Source: Macrocystis pyrifera
Taxonomy: Eukaryota > Sar > Phaeophyceae > Laminariales > Laminariaceae
Length of the DNA: 64,000 bases
Assembly: GCA_031763025.1 (NCBI GenBank)
Contig: JASSKH010000005.1
Coordinates: forward strand, 12,480,528 to 12,544,527
Reading direction: 5' to 3'
Positions 54,436 through 64,000 of this stretch are shown here, one piece after another. Within the stretch, counting starts at the first letter, position 1. Each line of letters starts with the position of its first letter. A program made the translations under genes and the position numbers. The notes under the pieces are model-generated. The model saw nothing but the letters and a program-made list of their open reading frames with translations, ran no database searches and had not been told where the DNA came from.

Positions 54436-57400
54436 TTAGTACTCGTCGTCGCTGTCGAGATCGTCCAAGGGATCCTCCCTTTTGCGCATGACCCGGTAGA
54501 ATTCTTCCGCGTTCACCACGCCGTCCTGGTCTCTATCTGCCTCCTCAATCATTTCCTGGCGGGTTCGTTCGACCAGGTTTCGAGTGGAGAGACAAACAAA
54601 AAGGAGGGTCGGCTGTAGGGTTCCAGAGGCAATGAAGCGAAATTATGAACACGATCGAACGATCCTGTGTTAGGCTATTTTTCTGGAATATTTGGCTTTA
54701 CCCTCCTAGACCGAATTACCTGTAGTTCGGCCAATCAAATACCTCGTAGGAGTATATCTTACCTGGTATCAATCAGAATAAAAGGCGGTAACCTATTTTC
54801 AGCTACACCGTTTTCTGGCTACGAGATGCGTGAACACTAAGAACGGTACCAGTTACCACTCGAGGTCACGAATACATGCAACGGTGCATGGCTAGGAGCC
54901 GCATCGCAGCATGCGCATGACTGCGAACATCCTCGGGTTGGGGTTTGTTGCGCACCTATCTTTCCGTTAGTCGTGACGTATTAGCCGTCATTGGTGCATC
55001 AACACACAACCCCCCTTCGCGCGTTTGCTCACCTGCAGCTCGTCGTCCGTCAGGTTTTCGCCGAGCTCCGTCGCGACTCGCTTCAAGTTCCGGAACGAGA
55101 TTCCTCCCGTTCCGTCTTCGTCGAAGAGGGCAAATATCTTCATTATTTCATCCTGATCGCGAGCACCACGGTAAACGCAGGGGGCACACCGACCGAGGGC
55201 CGGCCGTCAGAGGTCTTGAACGAGATCCGCGAAGAAAATTTAAAACGTGATGGGCGGGCGGTGCATGTGTGTGGTGCATCCATGCTTCCGGCGGACCCAG
55301 CTTCGACGCTCAAAAGTCACCGCTTCATCCGGAAGGTTCTTGCAATTGAGACGGCGTGGTGCGTGACTTATTAATCATGCGTCAAGCTTTAGAACTGTGG
55401 ATCGGTTACGCCAGTGTCTTCAAGGCTGGTCGAGGAGCAAAACTCCACCCCCCCACAACCAGGGTATCGTTTTTTTTTTTGGGTCGCCATGGCTGGCGGT
55501 CGAGTTAGATCGTGTGTGCGGGGTTGAGAGCCTCAAGTCCGCGCAAGGGGAACGATGGTGCCATGTAGTGTGTACATCGTAAGGCACCCACGAGGCAGTT
55601 ATATTGCATACCCATTGCTGTATCTGGAAGTGGCCCCACCAGAAAACTTGTCAGTTCATTCGGCGCTGCTTTCCATAAGCCAGAAAGTCCGCCTGACACA
55701 CCGTTCTGAGTAGGATGCAGCTCACGTTTCATGCGACTTGCCAAACACCTCACGGCGCTTCGTCCTCGGTGCAAGCAATGTCTGTCTGGTCGGTAAAACG
55801 CCAATGTGCTCCGTCCCGGCATTGTAGGGATCCGAGGGTTTACGGTCATACGATTACGGCCATGCATGACATGAGTACACCCCTCCACTCCTGTGTAATA
55901 GCACGTTAGACGGTGACAGTTCTGTTGAGATTACGTCTACGTGGTATTATTATTAATAGCGCAGTTGAATGGATCGATGCTCTGCAGTAGCACTTGCTGG
56001 GTATGCAGAGATGTTGAGCCGGATCGTACGAGTACATTGTGTGCGTGTCTTCTACTCGAACAGTCCCGCAATATACTGTTCGACGGACCTATGATAATGA
56101 TGTAACGGTTCGACGAACAGCAACTGTGCCGCTAAGGGATCTGAAGCTGACCGGTTGACAGTTGAAAACGTGGCAACAAGAAGCTGTTTTGATTGTAGGA
56201 AGCAGCGGAGCTCGAGTGCTTGCGCACAGGGTGGTCTCGCTTTCCTTCACATACCGCTACTGAACTCTCACCTGTTCGTCATAAAACTGGCTCTGCAAGT
56301 GGTTATAACAACAACTTGAACATCACCGTCTTGAAAACCTTCATGGCTTTTGCAACAACTGGGGTACCACCTTCTTACACATCTTCGTGATCAGTGCAGC
56401 CTGCACTATCAGACTGCTGCTTCGCGCGCCTCGAAATACCATAATAAGCCAGCGTCTGAGACCAGTCCTCGTCATGAGACATGAGGACTGCCATCACCAG
56501 GCGATCTGGATTCTCAAAAGCTCCACTGCCGGACGCGCGTGCGGAAAAATCGAAAAATAAAACTCGGCAGCCACGGCAAGCTTGAGTCTACTGTTGTATT
56601 CTCGAATGACGCCGTGTGGTTTATCTGTCATCGTACGGGTATGCACCTTTCTTGGCGCTCCCAGTGAAGGGACTGGATGCACAGCAGAATACATAGATTG
56701 TTCCGGGGTGAACGGACTTTGGGTTGGACGGTTTCCAGGACTTCACGAGCGCCGCAAAATACTCTGGGTACATATCGCACACGACTTTGAGGTGAGGTAG
56801 CAAGCACGCTGGGCGTTTTCGCTTCAGCAGAATGGCGCCCTGGGAAAACCCTTTGCGGGGGACGTTGTTCAAAATCCGTCTTGTGAACCGACCCACCGTG
56901 CACACTGCCTTTCGTTTCAATAGACGGTACGCCCACGACTAAGGAATAACCTGACAAGAACCTTAGGCTCGTTGTTTGAGGGACGCTTGCAAAATTGGAC
57001 CAAGATATCTTGCTTAGCGGCGAGCGCTGCACTAAAACGTGAACACGCCGCTTGTGTGAGGCATACACAACCTGGTTCACTGGTTGACCTACGGATACGC
57101 AAACCTCCGAGTGGTTCCACAAAAAGATGCACACGCGAGTTTCCTCCCGGAAGGTGAATCGAGGTGAAATGCTGCACGAAAATTCACACGTCAGTCTTTT
57201 TCCGGGCGTCCGTTGAGCCTCGCCGCAAGGCTGGTCATCTCCGCAGATTCATTTCAGAGGGTAGTGTTGCCCAGAAGGAGCAGCCAACAACCGGTTTTCT
57301 CCTAACAATTGAGAATTTCCTTCCTGCACCTGGTACATAATTATCAATAGAGTATTTGCTCCAAGACAGACACGGGTGATGACCTGGTTGGCGACGAAGG

Positions 57401-60400
57401 CGCGGCGCGGCTCACCTTTGGATCCCTGGCCAGAACTTTCGGGGTGACCATCTCGACGAAGTCGTTGAAAGAAACGCTTGCTGCGCCTTCCTTGTCGACG
57501 TCGGTCAACATCCCTCGGATCTCTTGCTTCTTCACCTGCACCACAAAGCGTCAAGATAAGCCATTTCGATTCGATCGTCGGGTGGGGCAATTTTTTACTA
57601 AACAAAATGGGATGGTTGACCTACAAAGTAGACTCGCAAGTTATATGGGCGGTTGCTGCTGCATCCAAAACGACGAGAGGGAGAAGGAAACGGGCCTCGT
57701 CTGAGCTCTTTCACGTCGGGGAGACTTTGACCGTAGCCGAAGCGTTCATCCTTAAACCTCGAGGCAGAAGTAACTATTTATACGTGTTTGTACTGTTGTG
57801 AAGTGCAGGCTGACTCTCAACTATACAAACGGAGCAATATGCCCAACAACCGCAGAAGTCTCATCTGTCACCAATAATATGCTTTATTCAAAAAGTCGAT
57901 CAGTTTTCGAACAATCGAAACATTCGAGAGGCCACCGTATCATCATACGTTATCATGTAACCCACTGCTTTCGTAGTGCTCCCGTGCACCGATGTTGCTC
58001 TTACAGCCTGATTGACTGGTTGCCCCTCGCCCGGCGCCATCAGAGACTGCGATGGGCGTAACCTAGGCAACGTATTCATATGATCGTAACGCGTACTAAT
58101 AACTAGCATCCACCTTCTTGTTTTTCGGGCAACTGGCAAAAGGCCATCCGTGTGGGGCAGCAGCAGGAACTGCCAACACCAACATTGCCAGAACGATGAG
58201 CACGAGGTAAAGCTTGCAAGCCACGATGACCTACCAGGTACGGGCCCTCTGTGTACCTACCCGCGAGGTGAACTGCTAGCAGTGCTGTACTTACTTCTGC
58301 CTATGAAAAGGTCTACACAGCTCTGTAGCAGAATGTATCGCAGGTGTAAATTAATAATTTCCACTGGCTATCTGATCACAAGTGTAGTCTATATTATTTA
58401 CCGTAATAATGGATGCTTCGTGCGTGGGGTATGATACGAGCTTGTTCACGAGAGTGGGTGGAGTCCCGGGATGCCATAAGGCGGTGGAAATAGATGTATT
58501 CATATAACAGGTGTCTGGTAGTATCATATCAAGTATCAAGTGAGAGTGGCAGGAGGCGGCATACGTGCAGGCCTCCTGGGACCCTAATATCTCATTTCCC
58601 CTTCCGAAAACCTAGTCGGGGTAACTCAAATACCGGACCAACCACGCCAATTTCCGAAGGTTCCTGGCAGTTACGCACACATCAGACATCAGACACTGGC
58701 GAGAGTAAACCCAAGACGTTAGATCAAACGTCCCAGCTGGGCGACCGATCCGAGCCCTTCATAATTCGTTAGAATGGGTACTACTCAAGTTCTAATGCCG
58801 TCTAATGAACGAACAAAAAGCTTTGGGGCTCGAAGCACCGAATCTCGTCTCAAGCTTGACAATGTGGCCGTTGTAACACAGTAACAGTACCGGGTGTAAT
58901 CGAATAGAAGAGATACCTTTTATGGCCGACTACAACTCAGTCTGCATAAGGGCTCCATTTGAGATAGAGCGACGAAATCACCGTAAAGTCGATCGACTCG
59001 CGATGATCCTGTGCCCTGTGGGTCTCCGTGGCGACCTGGCAAATTAGATGTTGGACTCGTTTAGATCTATGCCAATGGGAACGCGAAGTATCACTAAAAA
59101 GTTTGAATTCCAAAGATACCCGCCAAAAAAAAATAGAACACGCTTCCTATGGGCACGCTTAGAAAAAAAAAAGTTACTTAACTTTTGGAAAAGCCCGAAA
59201 AAAGCAAATCTGGGGCCGATGTTGGGCCAAGATCGGCCTGAGAAAAACTCAGGCCGATCTTTGGTTCGAAGCGGCGAGATTCCGAGTCCTCGACAGACAT
59301 CGATCGACAAAACCAACGATTGCGTCATGGATTCTGAACGGAGTGCGCTCGTTAGGGGTTCCGACCCACCCTTGGGTCACCGTCTTCACACAATAGCCAG
59401 TGACGTGTGGCGGTGGCCAGGCGTACGATAAAAAAAACAATTAGCCGCTGGTGTGTACCAAACAGAAGACAAATTTTCTCGATCCGCCTCGAATGGCAAA
59501 AAACAGGCTTTTTTCAGGTGTGGGAGGATACCGCAGGACGCCGCCGGCAAGCTCTCGCCCCCTAGAGCATTTATCCACTTTCTATCTTCGATGCCGTCAT
59601 CTATACTCATTGGCCTTGCCCGACACCAACCGGGTTGGCCGTGGGCTGAGTCTATATCGAGATCGAGTAACTGTCGTCGCACGAGGTGATTTTTATCAGC
59701 GTGTTGACAATTTGCAACGAGAGAAAACAAATTGCGCCGCCTGCAGCCGTTAGAAAAAAAAGAAGGCAAAATCAAACATGTTTTCCCTTTTTTCCCACAG
59801 CGGCGGTACGAGGATATTTTCGGCTGTTTTTTTAAAGCTCTATTTTGGAAAAAAATATTTTGAGCTTCGCGTTACCATTGGCATAGGTCTGAAGAGGCAA
59901 TTGTTTAGGAAAATCCTACAGGTGGTGCGGACCTCTCCGGCCTGACCCAACCCGGCCTGATCCCACTTGGTACCCTGTTCCCATCCACAAGGTGCAGAAA
60001 TAAACTTAGCCCTCCGCAGCAACTACCGGAGGTGCCCATCGGCCACCCTGATCCCATTCAGAGGCACAACGGTCTTCCGCAGCTACGAACACAGCAGAAC
60101 GAAAAAAAGGAAACCCGCATACGCTGGAGTTGAATGCAGGGTCGTACGATCGTAAGCGAAAAAAAACTGGATTCAGCTTGCTCTAACCTCTAAACACCGG
60201 TAATACAACCTCGCCTGGTCTGTAACTCTCGGTGTGTAGTGTTCGTGTGTGCCCAAGATACAAACCATGATCAAACATTCTTTTTGGGCCTGTACAACAT
60301 GCAATCGAATTCTCAACGAAATGGGGCCACCGACTCCGTGCAAACGCGTAAGAAACGACACAGTCAGTCAATAGGACTGTAACTATTAATACTACAAATA

Positions 60401-61678
60401 CTTGTACGTACACACGAGTAGTGCTGCTGTGCTGACCGTGTCGACAGGATCTCCGAGGAGATTCAAACCCCCCTCGGATAGTTCGTGTGCCTCAATACCC
60501 ATGAGATAATGATCGATAGTGTGTGCGACAAAAAAATAAAGGCACGTACCGGGGGGGAGAAGGGACAACACCTGTGACCACGGCTTGTCCAGAAGGTCGC
60601 TGAGCGTAAAACCTCCTACGAGTTAGGCTGGAAAGTAAAAGTGATGTGAAAAAAAAAGAACGAAAAAAAAAGTGTTGCTCTTCTCTTTCCTCCTCGCTTA
60701 TACGTACAGAACGAGTTCATGATACTGCTGTACGTGCTCGTATACCAGGCACATACTCGTATACCAGGTACAGCAGTAGTCTACAGCAGCACCACGTCTT
60801 CCACCCTGTCCTTCGCAACAGTCAAGCCGAATGGCGTCCCCGCGTCTGCATTACAGGACAGATCCTACCCGTACCCTCCCATAGCAAAATCACATCGTTT
60901 TTGACTACTGCTGTTGTGCGATTTTCTTAATTTTGACGACCCCCAAAAACTAAGGCCCGGTTTCAAAATGTCCGACCGTGCGTAGCGGGTCTCAATAGCA
61001 GGTGCGCAGAGCAGTGGCATATCTTTCATCCTGCCTGTCGCACCAGTCATCAAATGGAATGGCGTCCCCGCGACTTCAAGAACCACACCCGTACCCCCTA
61101 CCCCCCGAAAACAAAAAGGCATTGTTTTAAATTTCTATAAAGCTATGCGGGAGATTTCTCGGGTACGCTGTACCAGGTAGGTACATGCGAAGATTCGAAA
61201 GCAATGACTGCTGTGTACATGCGTTTTCGCTTAATTTGCAGAGAGTGCTGTAATACGCACGTGAGGTGCTGCAGCTGTTGAAGGAGTTCAACCCTGCAGC
61301 CTGAGGAAGACTGAAGCGCAAGCATTTGATGTGTCGAGTGTCGATCTTCACATTTCGAAAGAATGTCGTAAGATATTTTAACGTCTCTTCTTCCTTCTTT
61401 AATGTGTGAAATAAATCGCAAGCCAGCAGACCATTTAGCACGTGCTCCTGCTACAATTGCCCAATGCCTCAAACCTGAAAGCCGAGCGCTCGGAACGCCG
61501 CCTTGAGCTCGCGGATATCGATTGCCCCCTTGCCCTCCGTGTCGAAGAGGCTGAATGCTTCCTTGATCTCTTCCATCGACTCCTCGTCAAGGGCCTGCTT
61601 GCCACGACCGCCGCGGCCTCTTGCTTGCCTACTAGGCGAGGGTCCACCGCTGCTGCGGAAACGCGATGCAGACGCCAT
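54436..61678 (-). CDS. Centrin (caltractin), EF-hand Ca2+-binding protein
   Basis: Exons (minus order): 61678-61475, 57535-57416, 55152-55033 and 54555-54436; 564 coding bases, 187 aa, all introns GT-AG and phase 0. The start ATG gives a basic Ser/Arg/Gly tail (residues 1-27) before the centrin core [21 protein letters not shown]-hand loops: 1 at 46-57 (near-canonical), 2 at 82-93 ([12 protein letters not shown], degenerate), 3 at 119-130 ([12 protein letters not shown], no Glu at position 12, as in many centrins), 4 at 155-166 ([12 protein letters not shown], canonical). The linker [19 protein letters not shown] is centrin-typical. The end [12 protein letters not shown] is unusually acidic; conventional centrins end in a short KTSLY-like tail. 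Centrins act at basal bodies, centrosomes and contractile fibres. Introns are 3.9, 2.3 and 0.5 kb and hold repeats. Confidence 0.93.
55440..55890 (-). repeat. Family A dispersed repeat, inverted copy in centrin intron 2
   Basis: Minus-strand copy with the standard body and an A-run (about 55470-55480). It is truncated just after CGATACCCTGG, so the palindromic arm is missing. More diverged than the 40.7 kb copy. Confidence 0.8.
56621..57180 (-). pseudogene. Possible DDE transposase remnant (Harbinger-like), very uncertain
   Basis: Within centrin intron 2, overlapping minus frames of 168, 99 and 86 codons suggest a decayed gene. One frame reads [12 protein letters not shown] then [17 protein letters not shown], which recalls the NQ..YSGHKR.HG.K.Q block of DDE_Tnp4/Harbinger transposases. 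The following catalytic region is not recognisable and frames shift, so this may be coincidence. Confidence 0.3.
59061..59892. mobile_element. About 830-bp inverted-repeat element in centrin intron 1
   Basis: The left end TCTATGCCAATGGGAACGCG is matched by the complement of CGCGTTACCATTGGCATAGG at the right with one or two changes. The interior has a perfect 14-bp hairpin (59229-59261) and a copy of the 60-bp repeat. No transposase is seen and target-site duplications are unclear. Confidence 0.55.
59229..59261. repeat. Perfect 14-bp hairpin with A5 loop
   Basis: AAGATCGGCCTGAG, AAAAA, CTCAGGCCGATCTT. The arms are exact complements. Confidence 0.9.
60599..60662 (+). repeat. 65-bp dispersed repeat, copy 2
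   Basis: Matches 4674-4743 (CTCCTACGAGTTAGGCTGG, AAAGTAAAAGTGATGTG), again followed by an A-rich run. The two copies are 56 kb apart. Confidence 0.65.
60790..61125. repeat. Diverged tandem duplication in centrin intron 1
   Basis: A block with CACCCTGTCCTTCGCAACAG, AATGGCGTCCCCGCG and CCCGTACCCTCCCA (about 60797-60885) recurs at about 61028-61105 as ATCCTGCCTGTCGCACCAG, AATGGCGTCCCCGCG and CCCGTACCCCCTACCC. Confidence 0.6.
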
Positions 61679-63680
61679 TGTTCTCTATTGACGGTGTGTC
61701 CTGATAAGGGTATGCCTGTATCTCTGCTACCTGCCGGCTGTTGATGTTGTGGTGTCCGCTGCGCGAGTGCGGCAATGGCGCTACAGAGCCTGGGAGGCGT
61801 TTAAATGTCGGGGTCTGGGGCTCTGAATCCATAACAGAATGAGAGCACATGCTACACTACACACATCCCACATGTGGTGAGCGGAACGAGGGCAACGATC
61901 CCGTTGATACATACCCGTTCGTTGCAGATTTGACTTCATGAATCACACTACTGAGACAACCAGGTAGTACGGAGGAACGTAGTAAACATAACCACGCACC
62001 TTGGACCCGGTTACATGATGTCTTTGAGTCGTGAACAAACATACAACCGTGGTTTTGTCCATCCATGGACGAGGCGCACTAAAAGCTCATACGAGCTGGG
62101 CCAGCCGAGATGCTGATTATGTGGTTGATCGGCGATGCCCCGCTCAATATTAGAGCCCATCTTAACGGGGAGAGCACTAAACTTCGTTCAATCAGATGCA
62201 AATTAAACTAAAAAAAAAAAATCAAGTCAAATTGAAAGAACCGAAAGTCCTCGATAAGATGGGCTCTTACATATTGGGATGTGATTTTTTTACACCGTGT
62301 TGATCATGCACCAACCAACAAACCGAATACTGTACTCGCATTTTTTGTTTTTTTTTCATTTGTTTGAGGGATATGACCGATACAACGATCCGAAAAAATA
62401 CAAAAACGGCCATAACTTGTCTGAAAAAAACAACAAAAAAGGCGAGTTCTCCGTTTGTTTGCACATGCAGTTCAAATATGAGGTTTAATTTTCGGATCGA
62501 AACTCGCAAAATTGAGCGGGGCATCGCAGAAAAACCCACATTTCTCGTAATTTCTAGTTTTATGTATGAAAATCGTGTTTTGGTAATATATCTTGATGGG
62601 TGGCGAATTGGGCAATGAAAATAATATCGACCTTCTCCTAGGGTCTTCAGCTACGCCTCCACCAATTTTCGCCTTGATCGAGAACGATGATTTTGTGGCG
62701 AATTTTGTGCTGAAAAAATTGCGTTTTCGAGTTTCCGCAGATAACTCGTCGAGATCGAGTCGAAATAGAAGAATTTCTTAATTCTAATATGCTTTTTTTT
62801 TTCTTCGCGTGGAGTGCAGTGTCAGGGTCAGTGCCTCCAAATTTCAAGTCCAAATTTGCAGTGGTTCACGAGATACGACCGTAGGATGGTTTATCCATTT
62901 TTCGGCTGGCCCAGCTCGTAGCAGCCTACCATCCCAACCCGTTGCTCGTTTATTTCAGCCAATATTTCGACTTTCGACGCACCATGCTTCAATACTGGAT
63001 GTGATTGATCTTGTTGTCCCTGTATGCTGCACGAGACACCTACAACGAACACATGACAATAAGAGACCGATAGGTTTTGCAAACCATCATTGCAAGACGC
63101 AGGCAAAGGGGCGGTATGGTATTCTCATACGAAAGGCAACCACAAGTCGAAGAGGCCAACGAGAAAGGAGAAGCGCCATCAATGGCGCAAACCGCTGCAG
63201 ATCGGGGGAAAACTCTTTATTTTAATTGCATCAAATTTGCGCGCGCAGCAGACACCCGTCCATGTTGGTGTTACGCGCGTCGTCAACGAGCCGAAATACC
63301 ACGAAACTGTGTGAACGCGCAGCGAGCACAACACAATACTGACAGGCCCGGAGGATGTGTCCACGAGGCGCAAAGCCATCGAAGTCCGCCTAGCAACGGA
63401 CGCACGAAAATCGTGACAGCCCTGCCACTTCATTTCTTCGTCTCGGGAGTAGACTCTCCAAAAACTTTCACCTCACTAAGGTCGCCATATATCGACCGCG
63501 AGTGCACCACCGGGCTCAACCCCATCCCCACTCTAAAGAAATTGATCCTGGCAGTCGCCAAGCAAACTATCCCAACACTACCCCCACCCTCCTTCCCATC
63601 TCCACCTGTGATGACAGCCCCCCTCCACCCCATTCCGCCACCGAGACCACCCAAAGCACGCTAAGTCTACAAGCCATGCG
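61679..63680. other. Intergenic, no gene seen
   Basis: Holds a 116-bp element with 13-bp perfect terminal repeats (62152-62267) and AT-rich DNA. A 195-codon plus frame (63077-63664) lies antisense-downstream of the complex I gene; its Pro-rich end and lack of domains argue against coding. Confidence 0.55.
62152..62267. repeat. 116-bp element with 13-bp perfect terminal inverted repeats
   Basis: AGAGCCCATCTTA at the left and TAAGATGGGCTCT at the right are exact complements. The interior is A-rich. No second copy is seen in this window. Confidence 0.6.
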
Positions 63681-63980
63681 TTAATACTCCCAGGTGCTTG
63701 CGGTCTCGCGGTGCAGCGCGGAGGTCTTGGCCATGGTCACGGATGCCCGTGACACCGCGTCCGTGCGGTAGAAGTCATGCACCAGGGGGCCGATGGTCGT
63801 CTCGTGGATTCTCACCTCTCCCTTGGGGGCGGTCGGAATAGGTCCAATCTACATAAACCAGATAGGGAGTAAAGAACAAAAACGGGTGTCGCATCAGGAG
63901 GGGGAGGGGGGATCTCAGCGAAAGCGTGGGAGAATACGTACCAAACTCATCTGAGGCGAAAACGCGGTGTAGGCATCTAC
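63681..63980 (-). CDS. NDUFS1: Mitochondrial complex I 75 kDa subunit, C-terminal exons (5' part outside window)
   Basis: The last exon, 63848-63681, encodes 55 residues and a TAA stop: IGPIPTAPKGEVRIHE, then HDFYRTDAVSRASVTMAKTS. The block (D/N)FY.TD.(I/V)SRAS.TMAK is the conserved C-terminus of the NADH:ubiquinone oxidoreductase 75 kDa (NuoG-type) subunit, which carries the Fe-S clusters of the peripheral arm. A preceding exon ends at 63942 (AGTTTG|GTACGT) and reads VDAYTAFSPQMSL in phase 0. Its start is uncertain: acceptors end at 63981 (giving a 13-codon exon from 63980) and at 63991. The catalytic and cluster-binding parts lie beyond the right edge. The sequence ends in ASTWEY, longer than the animal protein end. 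Confidence 0.8.
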
Positions 63981-64000
63981 CTGGTACATACTGCAGTATG

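Noticed and set aside
63077..63664. 195-codon plus-strand frame
   Set aside because: Antisense-downstream of the complex I gene, Pro-rich end, no domain; treated as chance.

Overview
The window is eukaryotic nuclear DNA, most likely from a brown alga close to Ectocarpus. This is an inference. Every gene I can rebuild is split by long introns. Two nuclear genes encode proteins with stramenopile-type plastid presequences: a signal peptide ending in Ala-Phe, in one case followed by a twin-arginine thylakoid signal. A plastid-type ribosomal protein uS15 is nuclear, as expected for red-lineage plastids. Intergenic DNA is packed with small palindromic elements, CTG and GTAC-type microsatellites and long G or C homopolymers.

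Plus strand. At 1-2835 is the 3' part of a PP2C-type protein phosphatase gene; its one visible intron uses a GC-AG boundary and holds two copies of a dispersed repeat. Between about 7.3 and 9.7 kb lies a decayed LINE-like retrotransposon on the minus strand. From 12574 to 31967 runs one very large gene (roughly 2,700 residues): a PH-like domain split by a 9.5 kb intron, long low-complexity linkers, an NB-ARC STAND ATPase module and a TPR-like C-terminus. Its frame changes four times, each time at a G-run or in a G-rich stretch, and the changes sum to zero.

Minus strand. From 38 kb to the right edge there are four co-oriented genes. uS15 of the plastid ribosome lies at 38193-46762 (5 exons, 233 aa). 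A predicted thylakoid-lumen helical protein lies at 49039-52271 (3 exons, 258 aa). A centrin lies at 54436-61678 (4 exons, 187 aa). The 3' end of the mitochondrial complex I 75 kDa subunit gene lies at 63681 to about 63980. The genes have unrelated roles (signalling, immune-type receptor, plastid translation, photosynthesis, cytoskeleton, respiration), so no operon-like logic applies.

The rest is non-coding or repeat-derived. I recognise several small inverted-repeat (MITE-like) families, one of them a 771 bp element with TTA target-site duplications. All exon models come from reading frames, splice consensus and protein-family continuity; no transcript or database search was available.
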